From: Legionella sp. W10-070
GTDB taxonomy: Bacteria > Pseudomonadota > Gammaproteobacteria > Legionellales > Legionellaceae
Direction of reading: 5' to 3'
NCBI RefSeq assembly: GCF_900640175.1
Contig: NZ_CAAAJC010000024.1
Span: forward strand, 1-42,387
DNA length: 42,387 nt
In this document: piece after piece, positions 27,196 through 36,593 of the stretch
Position numbering within the stretch: position 1 is the stretch's first letter
How the letters are laid out: each line of letters begins with the position of its first letter
Position numbers and translations under genes: made by a program
The notes under the pieces: model-generated
The model's input: the letters and a program-made list of their open reading frames with translations, nothing else
Told to the model about the DNA's origin: nothing
Databases searched by the model: none

Positions 27196-27255
27196 GGCTC
27201 CTCCTGAGCAACTTTCCTGTACAAATAACAAGCTTTGGTAAAGCTTTTCCTCCTG
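27196..27255 (-). promoter_or_regulatory. lqsR leader with repeated GGA motifs, possible CsrA target
   Basis: The 60 bases before the lqsR start contain CAGGAGGA at about 27248-27255, ACAGGA near 27216-27221, and CAGGAGGAG directly at the ribosome site (27199-27207). A hairpin (AAGCTTT/AAAGCTT, 27230-27236 with 27240-27246) separates the first two. Repeated AGGA sites, one on the Shine-Dalgarno, are the usual layout of a CsrA-repressed leader, and lqsR is part of the CsrA-controlled circuit in L. pneumophila. Binding here is inferred. Confidence 0.45.
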
Positions 27256-27329
27256 ATTACAATGTAACGCAAAGCATTACAATTTGTATATAAAATAACA
27301 CGTTTAACTTCATTTCCCAAATCATCAGG

Positions 27330-28649
27330 TTAACAATCATGAGTTAATTCATTGGGATAAGGGAAGGACAGTGCAAATTGAGTATAACTTCCCTCTTGTG
27401 CTTCACAGCAGATAGTACCTCCAAAACGATCCATGACTAACTTGCAAAATGACAAACCAATTCCGGTTCCCATAAAGGTTGTTGTATAGAAATGGTTAAA
27501 TAACCTTGCAATTTGTTGGGAAGACATCCCTTTGGCGGAGTCCTTAAAATAAAGCAGGTTGAAACGCTCTCCAGGCTCTACCCAGATAGTAATTTCTCCT
27601 TTTTGTGCCGTAGCAATGGCGTACAGGGCATTTTTTAGCAAGTTAAATAGCACATGTTGCATAAGCAGTTTTGAACCAATGAATGTAAAATCACCATGCC
27701 AGTTTACTAACGCCCGTTCATTGGCCGATTTAAAAGGATAACGCGTCATTGCCTCTTGTAGACAATCAGCCATCGAGCAAGGCTCTAATATGCAATTCAA
27801 AGAAGAATGTACACGGCCTGCCTTCATCAACAGCATGTCAATAATTGTATTCGCGTAATCGATTTCATGAATGATCCGTCCATTGACTTCTTCCAGTTGC
27901 TTTAATCGTGACTCCCGTATGGTCGTATCCAATAGCCCTTTCTCCTTTGCTAACTGATAAGCCTGGAATAACTGAGGGGAGTAGCGGCTTACTGCCCTTA
28001 TACCACTTTTTATTCCTAACAGCGGTGTCCGAAGCTCATGCGCTATCATTCCTGCTGCAGCAGCCATCCCTATCATACGCTGTTGTTGAAGCATTGCCGT
28101 TTTATAATTGAATGTTGACCCGGCAATAATTACAAAAAGCAACACCAGCATGATTTCAAGATGAGCCTCGCCCAAATATAGTTGTGAGGCAGTAAGCGAG
28201 TAAGAGAGTAAAGCAATTCCCCACCCTAAAATCAGCAGTACAATAAGGCTGGGCAAATCGACTAATAAAACCAATAAAAACACACTGCAAAGCAGCGACA
28301 TCGCCGAAACAAAACTGGCTTCATTCATTAAAAAGGAATATGCAAAAAAAAATGATAAGGTATATGAGATAGTTAAAAACCAATACCAGGGCAGATAAGG
28401 TTTGCTTGCTGCTGGCCAGTAAGGCGTCAGCATTAAGCCCAACCCAAGAATACTGCCAACCAAACGCAGCCAGATTGTTTCATAAGGTTGGGGGAACCAA
28501 ACAGTCCATATCCAATAAAACAGCGGAAACCCCAAAAAGGCAATAGCGCCAACCGCCACCAACTGATGGGCGGCATTTGCCAGGCTCCGCTGCATTGAAT
28601 GATCAAGATAACTGACTATTTTTCTTATATTAACCATAAAACCAGACAT
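27330..28649 (-). CDS. lqsS: Quorum-sensing sensor histidine kinase LqsS
   Basis: A 439-residue membrane sensor kinase related to Vibrio CqsS. About six transmembrane helices fill residues 28-182, with short loops, as expected of an alpha-hydroxyketone receptor. The dimerisation/phosphoacceptor box is MIAHELRTPLLGIKSG with H204. The ATPase domain shows the N box NLLKNALYAI, the G box KGMSSQQI and GTGIGLSFCKLVMDRFGG. There is no C-terminal receiver, unlike CqsS, so signal passes to the separate LqsR. In L. pneumophila an hdeD gene lies between lqsR and lqsS; here only 134 bases separate the two coding regions. Confidence 0.95.
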   Translation of the reverse strand: MSGFMVNIRKIVSYLDHSMQRSLANAAHQLVAVGAIAFLGFPLFYWIWTVWFPQPYETIWLRLVGSILGLGLMLTPYWPAASKPYLPWYWFLTISYTLSFFFAYSFLMNEASFVSAMSLLCSVFLLVLLVDLPSLIVLLILGWGIALLSYSLTASQLYLGEAHLEIMLVLLFVIIAGSTFNYKTAMLQQQRMIGMAAAAGMIAHELRTPLLGIKSGIRAVSRYSPQLFQAYQLAKEKGLLDTTIRESRLKQLEEVNGRIIHEIDYANTIIDMLLMKAGRVHSSLNCILEPCSMADCLQEAMTRYPFKSANERALVNWHGDFTFIGSKLLMQHVLFNLLKNALYAIATAQKGEITIWVEPGERFNLLYFKDSAKGMSSQQIARLFNHFYTTTFMGTGIGLSFCKLVMDRFGGTICCEAQEGSYTQFALSFPYPNELTHDC

Positions 28650-28747
28650 CCATCCCTGATTTGTTTTGTTCTACCTTTAATTTACACTCAAATGAGGGAA
28701 TGACCTAACTTTCTATGACGCTTTGGGTACTCTCACTTTAGAATCAA

Positions 28748-28779
28748 TGTTATGATGTAATCATATTGATCTAAATCAT
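28748..28779 (+). promoter_or_regulatory. hemC extended -10 promoter with Fnr-like box
   Basis: TGTTATGAT at 28748-28756 is a strong extended -10 element (TG, one base, TATGAT), with no clear -35 box. Just downstream, TTGATCTAAATCAT at 28766-28779 matches the Fnr consensus TTGAT-N4-ATCAA at nine of ten positions. Lying over the start of transcription, before the hemC ATG at 28788, it would be expected to repress. The 138-base gap also carries the unlocated lqsS promoter. Confidence 0.45.
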
Positions 28780-28787
28780 TTTTCCTG

Positions 28788-29714
28788 ATGGATATCGACA
28801 TTTTACGTATTGCTACAAGGAAAAGCCCACTTGCCTTATGGCAAGCCAATTTTATTGCCGACAAAATTAAGGCATATTACCCCACTATGCGGATAGAGTT
28901 AGTTCCGATGGTAACTTCCGGGGATAAGTTCCAAAAGGACAAATTACAGAGCGTCGGTGGCAAAGGACTTTTTGTTAAAGAGCTTGAAGAAGCCTTGCTG
29001 GACAAACGTGCCGACATTGCTGTTCATTCGATGAAAGACGTGCCTGCCACTTTCCCGAAGGGGCTGGCGCTTATCAGTATTATCGAAAGAGCCAATCCGT
29101 TTGATGCGTTGATTTCCAGAGAGAACCTCAAACTGCAGGAATTACCCAAAGGCTCAAGGATAGGTACAACCAGCCTGCGCCGGCAATCCCAACTACTGGC
29201 CATTCGTCCGGATTTGGAAATCAAGCCCTTGCGGGGCAACATCAACACCCGCCTGGAGAAATTGAAGGCAGGCGAATATGATGCCATTATACTTGCGGCT
29301 GCTGGCCTGGAACGTCTGGGCATGGAAAAAGTCATTACTGAAGTATTAAACGATGACCTTATCCTTCCTGCTTGCGGACAAGGTGCTTTAGGTATTGAAG
29401 GACGTAAAAACGACCCGGCGATACAAAAATTAACAGCCCCCTTGAATAATTTATTATCAGCGACTTGTGTCCACGCTGAGCGACATGTTAATGCATTGTT
29501 AGGTGGTAATTGTCATGTTCCTCTGGCAGTTTACTGCAAACCCAAAGCGAATGAACAACTGGCATTATATGCCAAAGTTTTGACTTCCGACGGCAAAATG
29601 GTGCTTGAAGACAATCAAAATGGCCATCAATCACAAGCGATGGCTTTAGCTGATCAATGTGCCCAAGCACTTCTTGCCAAAGGAGCCAGTCAATTACTTA
29701 GTGAATTATCATGA
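28788..29714 (+). CDS. hemC: Porphobilinogen deaminase (hydroxymethylbilane synthase)
   Basis: A 308-residue enzyme that joins four porphobilinogens into hydroxymethylbilane for haem synthesis. Motifs: LRIATRKSPLALWQA at the start, VPMVTSGDK, GGKGLFVKELEEALL, DIAVHSMKDVP with the catalytic aspartate, IGTTSLRRQSQL, LRGNINTRLEKL and the cofactor cysteine in LLGGNCHVPLA at C242, the same number as in E. coli. It opens the hemC-hemD-hemX-hemY operon, and its stop overlaps the hemD start. Confidence 0.96.
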   Translation: MDIDILRIATRKSPLALWQANFIADKIKAYYPTMRIELVPMVTSGDKFQKDKLQSVGGKGLFVKELEEALLDKRADIAVHSMKDVPATFPKGLALISIIERANPFDALISRENLKLQELPKGSRIGTTSLRRQSQLLAIRPDLEIKPLRGNINTRLEKLKAGEYDAIILAAAGLERLGMEKVITEVLNDDLILPACGQGALGIEGRKNDPAIQKLTAPLNNLLSATCVHAERHVNALLGGNCHVPLAVYCKPKANEQLALYAKVLTSDGKMVLEDNQNGHQSQAMALADQCAQALLAKGASQLLSELS

Positions 29715-30481
29715 ACTATTCATTGCAAGGGTTACGGATCCTCAACACCAGGCCATCAGAACAAGGCAAATTATTGAGCCTCGCTATTAAGGCTGCAGGG
29801 GGGCTTGCGGTTGAATGCCCCGCACTGACAATTGAACCAAAAGACAAAATCTGGGTCACATCCCTGCCCAATTTACAGCAAGTTGAAAACGCCATTTTTA
29901 TTAGTGCCAATGCAGTACATTGCTGTTTCAGAGTACTAAAAGAAGAAAAGATAATTTGGCCAGGCTCAATACAAATTATTGCTGTGGGGCAAGGAACTGC
30001 CAATGCCTTGCATCAGAATCACATCAAAGTTGATTTAATGCCGGCAGTCCCTCAAAGCGAATCCCTCCTGGCACTTGAAGCAATGCAAAACGTTAACAAG
30101 AAAACGATTCTTTTATTTAAAGGCGAAGGCGGCAGAACACTCATCGCAGATACATTGATAGGCCGTGGCGCAAATTTGATACCCGTTGATGTTTATAAGC
30201 GCAACCCACCTGATCTTGATCGCCAACAGGTACAAACCTTATGGCATGAAAATGCGGTAGATATTATACTCTTTACCAGCCAGCAAGCCATGGCAAATAT
30301 TTTCATCCTGTTTGGCAAAGAAGCACAATCATGGCTCTGCGATAAACCTTGCCTGGTGATTAGTGAGCGCCTAGCAAAAGCAGCGGCACAGTTAGGCATT
30401 AAAACAATTATAGTAAGCAATCCAGAAACCATTTTAATTACATTGCATCAATTCAACCAAGGATTAGTTCATGGCCAATAG
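29711..30481 (+). CDS. hemD: Uroporphyrinogen-III synthase
   Basis: A 256-residue HemD, which closes hydroxymethylbilane into uroporphyrinogen III with inversion of ring D. HemD is weakly conserved; the recognisable parts are ILNTRPSEQGKLLS at the N-terminus, FISANAVHCCF, IIAVGQGTANAL, LLFKGEGGRTLIADTLIGRGA followed by VDVYKRNPP, and IILFTSQQAMANIF. Position supports the call: it overlaps hemC by an ATGA and hemX by eleven bases. Confidence 0.92.
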   Translation: MNYSLQGLRILNTRPSEQGKLLSLAIKAAGGLAVECPALTIEPKDKIWVTSLPNLQQVENAIFISANAVHCCFRVLKEEKIIWPGSIQIIAVGQGTANALHQNHIKVDLMPAVPQSESLLALEAMQNVNKKTILLFKGEGGRTLIADTLIGRGANLIPVDVYKRNPPDLDRQQVQTLWHENAVDIILFTSQQAMANIFILFGKEAQSWLCDKPCLVISERLAKAAAQLGIKTIIVSNPETILITLHQFNQGLVHGQ

Positions 30482-31610
30482 CAATGAAGGACGAAGTAAA
30501 AAACCGTCTGCAAAGTCAACTCAAGAAACATCGTCCGCTACAGGGAAAACCACACAGCCACCTAAAGAGAGAAAACCTGCAGAGAATACTTCCTCCAAAC
30601 ATTCCACATCCCTGCCACTGGCAGTTATCATCGGCGTGGTTGCCCTGCTCTGTGGACTTTACGCCATCTATGCTAATTTTCAATCCAGACAAACAGCCCG
30701 AGATCAAAAACAACAATTTATTGCTGAACTCAAGGAAGTAAAGCAGCAGCAATCAGATGCCCAGTCAACGGCGGCAGCTTTGCAGAATTTAACCCACTCA
30801 CAGACCAGATTCACCGAACGGCTGGATGCCCTAGAGAAAGAGCTTCAAAGCGCCATACAACAACGCTCATATCAAAGAGAGAACTGGGTTTTATTGAAAG
30901 CACGTTATTATCTGGAGCTAGCCGAGATTAATGCGCATTGGAGCTCTGATCAGCAGGCAACCATCGCACTCTTGCAGCAGGCCGACCGATTGCTGGTAAA
31001 TTTATCCAGCCAGCAATTATATGCAATCAGGCAGGCTATCGCTCAGGAAATTACTGAACTGCAAGCGCTTCCCAAAATTGACAGTGCAGGACTTCTAAGC
31101 CAGTTAGATGCTATCCAAAATAACATATCAGGCTTACCTCTCAAGCGGCCCCTTAGCAAGGAAAAGAAGGTTAATCAGGTAACTGCCGAAAAGAAAACCT
31201 CATCCTGGCGTGAGCAACTACGCGATAGTCTTAATTCATTTGAAAAATTAATCGTTATCCGGCGAACGGATGAAGAAATCCAGCCATTGCTTTCACCCAT
31301 ACATCAAACAGTGCTGCAAGACATTATTCGCATGAATCTGCAAGAGGCACAATGGGCTGTATTGCAAACGAATCCTGTAGTGTATCAGTTAGCACTAAAA
31401 CAAGCATTGCAAAATATAAAGCGGACTTTTGATGAGAATTCATCGCAAACCCAAGCCTTAATCAAGCAGTTGCAAACTTTACAGCAGGAAAAGCTAACGG
31501 TTTCCATACCGGTGATAGGCAAGTCACTTTCGCTGCTGAATCAATTCATTGACAGCAATCAATTAAACCCCGGTGCTTCTGCCGTTAAGGAAGGAGAAAC
31601 CTCGCAATGA
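30471..31610 (+). CDS. hemX: HemX-family membrane protein
   Basis: A 379-residue inner-membrane protein. The first 45 residues are polar and rich in Ser, Thr, Lys and Pro. One transmembrane helix lies at about 48-68 (LPLAVIIGVVALLCGLYAIYA), and the rest is a periplasmic coiled-coil and helical domain with NWVLLKARYYLELAEINAHW and ALLQQADRLL, characteristic of the HemX family (PF04375). It is often labelled uroporphyrinogen-III methyltransferase, but the SAM-binding methylase motifs are absent, so that name is not supported. Its place between hemD and hemY is the standard gammaproteobacterial order. Confidence 0.9.
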   Translation: MANSNEGRSKKPSAKSTQETSSATGKTTQPPKERKPAENTSSKHSTSLPLAVIIGVVALLCGLYAIYANFQSRQTARDQKQQFIAELKEVKQQQSDAQSTAAALQNLTHSQTRFTERLDALEKELQSAIQQRSYQRENWVLLKARYYLELAEINAHWSSDQQATIALLQQADRLLVNLSSQQLYAIRQAIAQEITELQALPKIDSAGLLSQLDAIQNNISGLPLKRPLSKEKKVNQVTAEKKTSSWREQLRDSLNSFEKLIVIRRTDEEIQPLLSPIHQTVLQDIIRMNLQEAQWAVLQTNPVVYQLALKQALQNIKRTFDENSSQTQALIKQLQTLQQEKLTVSIPVIGKSLSLLNQFIDSNQLNPGASAVKEGETSQ

Positions 31611-32827
31611 TACGTATATTAGGGATTTTGATCGTCTTATTTGTATCCGTATGGTTGGGTATTCAATTAAACAGGGATCCTGGTTATTTGCTGATTGCTA
31701 TCAATCATTGGACTGTGGAAACCCCGTTGTGGGTTGCGATTATAGGATTAATTTTTGTCTTTTTTTTACTGCACGCATTATTATTAATAGTCGGCGTAAT
31801 TAGCAAAACCCCCGCTTCTTTTCAAAACTGGCAGGCAAAACGCCGAACCCAAAAAGCCCAGGCCAAAACCCAGCAAGGCTTAATTGAATTCAGTGAAGGT
31901 TACTGGTCAAAGGCAAAAAATCACCTGATTAAGGCACTGCCCAACAGTGATTCGCCCTTATTAAATTACTTGACGGCTGCCCGTGCCGCACAGGAAATGG
32001 GGGATCATAAATTAAGGGATCGCTTTCTTCGTGAAGCACAGCAATCGATGCCTGATGCTAAAATAGCAGTAGAACTTACCCAGGCACAACTACAGCTTGC
32101 CAATAAGCAATGGGAACAAGCATTAGCAACATTAAGGCACTTACAGGATTTGGCCCCTCACCATCCCTATGTCCTGAAACTGCTCATGCGTTTATATAAA
32201 GAGGTTAAAGACTGGCCTCAACTAATCGCCTTATTACCCGAATTAAAAAAGAACCAGGTCATCTCCAGGCAAGCGTTTGAACAGTTACGTCATCAGGCTT
32301 ATTTGCAAACCATGCTGGATCTGAGTAAATCGTCCGAATCCGAGGCATTAAATACATTGGTATCGAATCTTCCTAAATCATTGGCCCATGATCCGGAATT
32401 AATGGCTGTCTACTGCCGTTTTTTATTAGCTCGAAAAGAAGACGTACAAGCCGAATCTATTTTACGTTATTGCTTACGTAAGCAGTTTAATGAACAGTTA
32501 ATTGAGTTATATGGTCAGGTGAAAATTGATGAAAAACCACTGGCTTTTGCCGAATCTTTAACCAAGAAACACCCGCATTCGGCTGCCCTGTATTTATGTT
32601 TGGGACGTTTATGTTTATACAATCAATTATGGGGTAAAGCCAGAAGCTATCTTGAAACAAGCATCAATCTAACCCCTATTCCTGAAGCTTATGCAGAATT
32701 AGGCAACTTACTTGAGCAACTCGGCGATCAGGAGGCTGCATGCAAGGCTTATCGTTATGGATTATTATTAACTACCAGGAATACCCTCTATAACTCTGAA
32801 AAAGCCCTTATTTCTCCTGGGTGTTAA
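31607..32827 (+). CDS. hemY: HemY-family TPR membrane protein
   Basis: A 406-residue inner-membrane protein with two N-terminal transmembrane helices (about 1-22 and 42-64), a charged linker, and a cytoplasmic TPR array through residue 400 (EGYWSKAKNHLIKALPNS, NKQWEQALATLRHLQDLAPHHPY, CLGRLCLYNQLWGKARSYLETSI). This is the proteobacterial HemY of the hemCDXY operon, not the protoporphyrinogen oxidase HemY of Gram-positives. It probably organises a membrane complex for late haem synthesis. The start overlaps the hemX stop. Confidence 0.92.
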   Translation: MIRILGILIVLFVSVWLGIQLNRDPGYLLIAINHWTVETPLWVAIIGLIFVFFLLHALLLIVGVISKTPASFQNWQAKRRTQKAQAKTQQGLIEFSEGYWSKAKNHLIKALPNSDSPLLNYLTAARAAQEMGDHKLRDRFLREAQQSMPDAKIAVELTQAQLQLANKQWEQALATLRHLQDLAPHHPYVLKLLMRLYKEVKDWPQLIALLPELKKNQVISRQAFEQLRHQAYLQTMLDLSKSSESEALNTLVSNLPKSLAHDPELMAVYCRFLLARKEDVQAESILRYCLRKQFNEQLIELYGQVKIDEKPLAFAESLTKKHPHSAALYLCLGRLCLYNQLWGKARSYLETSINLTPIPEAYAELGNLLEQLGDQEAACKAYRYGLLLTTRNTLYNSEKALISPGC

Positions 32828-32830
32828 GCC

Positions 32831-33009
32831 AGCCGTAACCGTTCACGGAGTATGTAAATTTTTCTGTTTATAAGCCTATTTTTCCCGCGAAGGCGGGAAT
32901 CTATCCATAAAGTTAGCACCTGGGTTGATTTTTAGATAGATTCCCTCCTTCGCGGTAAAGACAGAGGACTTAATATTCCTTAATTACATACCCGTGAACA
33001 GTTACAGCC
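32831..33009. repeat. Palindromic MITE-like element after hemY
   Basis: The two ends are near-perfect inverted copies: AGCCGTAACCGTTCACGG then A-GTATGTAA at 32831-32857, and TTACATAC-CCGTGAAC then AGTTACAGCC at 32983-33009. A second inner pair is also inverted: CCCGCGAAGGCGGGAATCTA at 32884-32903, with its mismatched partner near 32935-32959. The whole 179-base stretch could fold into one long hairpin. It fills most of the 263-base gap between convergent hemY and the CDF gene, with no coding capacity. Confidence 0.75.
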
Positions 33010-33090
33010 AGCCAAGCTGTTAAGCTTCAACCTCCGCCTGCGCAAGTATGCCAAAGGCATCAAGGGCTTTCATATTTTTTCAAATTCAGG

Positions 33091-34026
33091 CTAATTTAAG
33101 ATCGGTTTACATGCATCATCACAAAAAGTTAGATTACGTTCAACCTGAATAGTCGCATGATGAATATTATGTTTTTCTCGCAGCATTTTTACTAATAGCT
33201 GCCTTGCCTCATCACTCAACGGCATTTCCGGCATGAACAAATGAACCGATAAAGCATTTTCTTTCGTGCTCAAAGCCCAGATATGTAAATCATGCACTTC
33301 TTTAACGCCAGCTACAGTCAGTAATGATTCACGCACATCCATCCAGGATATTCCTCGGGGTACCGCATCAATAATCAAGCGAAAGCTATCAGAGAAAAGC
33401 GACCAGGTTCCTTTAATAATTAACAAAGCAATCAACAAACCAACAACAGGATCTATCCAGAGCCAATTAGTCCAATAGAGGATTATAGCTGAAATAACAA
33501 CACCAACAGAAATCAGTGCATCATAGAGCAAATGGAGAAAAGCAGCCCGAATGTTTAAATCATCAGTACCCCGTAAAAATAAAGCAGCTGTTGCGCCATT
33601 AACCAGAATACCTATTCCGGCAACAATCATTACCGATACGGCCTGAACTTCTGTGGGGGAGAACAACTTATACATTGCTTCAGTAGCAATGATGCCACAG
33701 GTAAATACCAGCAATACCCCATTGGCCAATGCAGCGAGAATGGAGGTTTTTTTCATCCCGTAAGTACTCTGCCTGGTTGGGATACGTTTTAATAAATTGT
33801 TTGCAACCCAAGCCAGAATCAAGCTTAAAACATCGCCGAGATTGTGCACCGCATCTGCTAACAAACTGGTCGAGTTAGCAAGATAAGCAAAAATAATCTG
33901 GCATATCACAAACAAACCATTAGCAACTACAGCGATTAAGAACGCGCGATTAAATTCTAATACCCCATGGTGTGTATGGGAATGAGAATGGCTATGTTCA
34001 CCCTCTTCATACTGATGAAAAATCAT
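33091..34026 (-). CDS. Cation diffusion facilitator family zinc-type transporter
   Basis: A 311-residue CDF antiporter with six membrane helices that moves divalent metal from cytoplasm to periplasm against protons. The N-terminus is His-rich ([10 protein letters not shown] at about 11-20). The transport site is HNLGD in TM2 and HLLYD in TM5; this HxxxD/HxxxD pairing is the zinc-type form seen in ZitB and CzcD. A C-terminal cytoplasmic domain (about 215-311) contains [13 protein letters not shown], the usual dimer/regulatory motif. It is the last gene of cca-orn-queH-CDF; its ATG overlaps the queH stop. Zinc is inferred; cobalt or nickel are possible. Confidence 0.9.
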   Translation of the reverse strand: MIFHQYEEGEHSHSHSHTHHGVLEFNRAFLIAVVANGLFVICQIIFAYLANSTSLLADAVHNLGDVLSLILAWVANNLLKRIPTRQSTYGMKKTSILAALANGVLLVFTCGIIATEAMYKLFSPTEVQAVSVMIVAGIGILVNGATAALFLRGTDDLNIRAAFLHLLYDALISVGVVISAIILYWTNWLWIDPVVGLLIALLIIKGTWSLFSDSFRLIIDAVPRGISWMDVRESLLTVAGVKEVHDLHIWALSTKENALSVHLFMPEMPLSDEARQLLVKMLREKHNIHHATIQVERNLTFCDDACKPILN

Positions 34027-34712
34027 TCCTTCTCCCGATTCACAATAGAGTCTGTCGGGCTATCTGTGTTTTCCACACCATAATAATTTTGTCCAATTTT
34101 AATGCGCTCCCGTGTATTTTGCTTCCGCCATGCATTGGTATCCCTCAAAGAGTAAACACATCCGCAATATTCCTGCTTATAGAAATTTTCACGTTTGGCT
34201 ATCTCATACATTCTTTCAGAGCCTCCGTTCTTACGCCAGTTATAAGTCCAATAGGTGATATTTGGATAGTGGCTGGCAGCCAGGATACCTGCGTTATTGA
34301 TTTGCTCCATGTCCTTCCAGCGGGAAATCCCCAAAGAACTGCTGATAACAGGAAAACCATGCTCATAGGCATAAAGTGCCGTACGCTCAAACCTCATATC
34401 AAAGCAAGCAGTGCAGCGCTTGCCCCGCTCCGGCTCAAACTCTAAACCCTTTACACGGGCAAACCAATTATCCTTATCATAATCAGCATCGATAAAAGGA
34501 ATATCATGCTTTTTAGCAAAAGCAATATTTTCCTGCTTTCTGATTTCATATTCCTGGACAGGATGAATATTAGGATTATAAAAGAAAATCGAGAAATCGA
34601 TTTTTGAAAACAACAAAGCCTCCATCACCTCACCAGAGCAAGGAGCGCAACAGGAATGCAGGAGTAATTTGTCAGCGCCATCAGGAAGCGCCAATTGTTC
34701 ACGTTTAACCAT
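34023..34712 (-). CDS. queH: Epoxyqueuosine reductase QueH
   Basis: A protein of 229 residues from the ATG at 34712, which is preferred because [20 protein letters not shown] is a normal QueH start; the longer frame to 34787 adds a hydrophobic stretch overlapping orn. QueH is the non-orthologous replacement for QueG and reduces epoxyqueuosine in tRNA to queuosine. Diagnostic cysteines are HSCCAPCSG near the N-terminus, [14 protein letters not shown], and EYCGCVYSL, which bind an iron-sulfur cluster and a second metal. It overlaps the end of orn by eight bases, so it is coupled to it. Confidence 0.93.
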   Translation of the reverse strand: MVKREQLALPDGADKLLLHSCCAPCSGEVMEALLFSKIDFSIFFYNPNIHPVQEYEIRKQENIAFAKKHDIPFIDADYDKDNWFARVKGLEFEPERGKRCTACFDMRFERTALYAYEHGFPVISSSLGISRWKDMEQINNAGILAASHYPNITYWTYNWRKNGGSERMYEIAKRENFYKQEYCGCVYSLRDTNAWRKQNTRERIKIGQNYYGVENTDSPTDSIVNREKE

Positions 34713-35265
34713 TAGAAGTATCCGATAAATTAATAAAATGCTGACGATAATAAGCAAGTTCGGCAATCGAATCCTTAATATCTTCAATTGCCAAATGCTT
34801 GGACTCTTTCGTTATCCCATTGAGCAATTGAGGCCGCCAACGCTTCACTAACTCCTTTAGTGTACTTACATCAAGGTTACGATAATGAAAATAAGCTGCC
34901 AGTTCAGGCATGTATTTATACAGGAAACGCCTATCCTGACAAATGCTATTGCCACACATTGGCGATTTGCCCCTATCCAAATAATTCTTAAGGAAATCTA
35001 TTGTCCGAGACTCCGCTTCAGCCTCTTTTATTTTAGATTCTCTGACACGCTTTACCAAACCCGATTGGTTATGTTGTTTAGTATTCCATCCATCCATGGA
35101 TGATAATAATGCTTCATCCTGATGGATAGCCATCACCGGTCCTTCAGCCAAAATAGTCAATTGGGCATCTGTTACTATCGTTGCTATTTCGATAATATGA
35201 TCCTTCTCAGGATCAAGACCCGTCATTTCCAAATCAATCCAAATCAGATTATTATTATTTTTCAT
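34705..35265 (-). CDS. orn: Oligoribonuclease
   Basis: A 186-residue DEDDh 3'-5' exonuclease that degrades 2-5 base RNA fragments, including pGpG from cyclic di-GMP turnover. Motifs: [12 protein letters not shown] with Asp and Glu, [11 protein letters not shown] with the third acidic residue, [12 protein letters not shown], and [14 protein letters not shown] with the catalytic His and last Asp. The ATG at 35265 gives the usual start; a frame extending to 35295 is unlikely. The gene overlaps cca at its start and queH at its end. Confidence 0.95.
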   Translation of the reverse strand: MKNNNNLIWIDLEMTGLDPEKDHIIEIATIVTDAQLTILAEGPVMAIHQDEALLSSMDGWNTKQHNQSGLVKRVRESKIKEAEAESRTIDFLKNYLDRGKSPMCGNSICQDRRFLYKYMPELAAYFHYRNLDVSTLKELVKRWRPQLLNGITKESKHLAIEDIKDSIAELAYYRQHFINLSDTSNG

Positions 35266-36475
35266 TTTGATTTCCAATTTGCTCAACGCAGGCAACTCGC
35301 TGCAGATGCAATCTTTTTTTTATGGCTTCCCCTTGATGCCCTTGCGCTATTATTTCCTGTACCGATATCCGCATGCATTGTTCCATCAAGTGACGCCAGA
35401 TGCGAGCTTGCTCATACTCTTTTTTTCCCGAACCCCGTGCATCAGCTTCACAAACAACTAACAATTTGTTAAACAAATTGGGACGGCGAAAAGCATCCGT
35501 TTGCTCAAGGATTTTCACCTTGGTTTGGGCACGAAGTTCAGAAACTCGATGAATAGTTATATGAAAGCGGGACACCATCATTGCAAATTTACGATATTCT
35601 GCAGGAATTCGCAAACGTTCGCATAGGGACTGAATAATTGCTCCCCCCCGCTCTTCATGACGAATGTGGCCAGGCCACTCGCTCATCGGTGTGGCAGCCT
35701 TACCTAAATCATGCACAAGCGCTGCAAAACGTATCAAAGGATCAGCAGATAAGGTTGTCGCAATGTTCAGAACCATTAAACTATGTACCCCGCTGTCAAT
35801 TTCACTGTGGTACTTGCGGGGGTTAGGAACCCCAAAGAGAGCATCAATCTCTGGCAATATAATCTTAAGAGCGCCACAAGATCGTAAAATTGAAATAAAG
35901 ACTTGAGGATTTTTTTCCCCCAAACTGCGAGACCATTCCTGCCATACCCGTTCGGAAACCAGATGTGTCAATTCGCCACGTCTTACCATAGCATACATTA
36001 ATGCACGTGTTTCATCAGCCAGTCTAAACCCTAGATGATGGTAACGGGCAGCAAAGCGGGCAACGCGAAGAACACGCACAGGATCTTCTACAAAAGCCGG
36101 AGAAACGTGCCTTAGTAGCCTGGCTTCTAAATCAGCTTGGCCATGATAAGGGTCTATCAGGCGGCCATTTTCATCCATGGCCATTGCATTAATAGTTAAA
36201 TCCCGACGCAATAGATCGTCTTCCAGAGTAACATGCGGATTAAAATCACATTGAAAACCGTAGTAGCCCGGCGCTGATTTACGCTCGGTCCTGGCTAAAG
36301 CGTACTCCTCCCGGGTGGATGGATGGAGGAAAACGGGAAAATCCCGTCCAACTTGATGATAGCCTGATTGCAGCAGCTGTCCTGGTGTTGCTCCAACGAC
36401 AACCCAGTCACGTTCTTTTACCGGATATCCCAGCAATTGATCGCGAACAGCCCCTCCCACTAAATAAATTTTCAT
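35255..36475 (-). CDS. cca: CCA tRNA nucleotidyltransferase with HD domain
   Basis: A 406-residue E. coli-type multifunctional CCA enzyme, which builds or repairs the CCA end of tRNAs. The nucleotidyltransferase begins at once: [25 protein letters not shown], then [33 protein letters not shown] and the RxxxE-type region [14 protein letters not shown]. The C-terminal HD phosphohydrolase domain shows HSLMVLN and [11 protein letters not shown]. It heads the four-gene overlapping operon cca-orn-queH-CDF and is divergent from rsgA. It is the housekeeping enzyme, in contrast with the fused nucleotidyltransferase at 18310-21396. Confidence 0.95.
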   Translation of the reverse strand: MKIYLVGGAVRDQLLGYPVKERDWVVVGATPGQLLQSGYHQVGRDFPVFLHPSTREEYALARTERKSAPGYYGFQCDFNPHVTLEDDLLRRDLTINAMAMDENGRLIDPYHGQADLEARLLRHVSPAFVEDPVRVLRVARFAARYHHLGFRLADETRALMYAMVRRGELTHLVSERVWQEWSRSLGEKNPQVFISILRSCGALKIILPEIDALFGVPNPRKYHSEIDSGVHSLMVLNIATTLSADPLIRFAALVHDLGKAATPMSEWPGHIRHEERGGAIIQSLCERLRIPAEYRKFAMMVSRFHITIHRVSELRAQTKVKILEQTDAFRRPNLFNKLLVVCEADARGSGKKEYEQARIWRHLMEQCMRISVQEIIAQGHQGEAIKKRLHLQRVACVEQIGNQNEK

Positions 36476-36593
36476 TAATTGCTATTTGCCTTCATACAAT
36501 ACAGTAGCCACGCATAATCCCTGACAGCGGTTATTGTGGTAAGCTATGTGCCAATCTCCTAGGGTTTTGGCAATTATAGACTACTTTTAAATC

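Noticed and set aside
30471-31610. Annotation of HemX as uroporphyrinogen-III methyltransferase
   Set aside because: The SAM-methyltransferase motifs are absent; it is a single-pass coiled-coil membrane protein.
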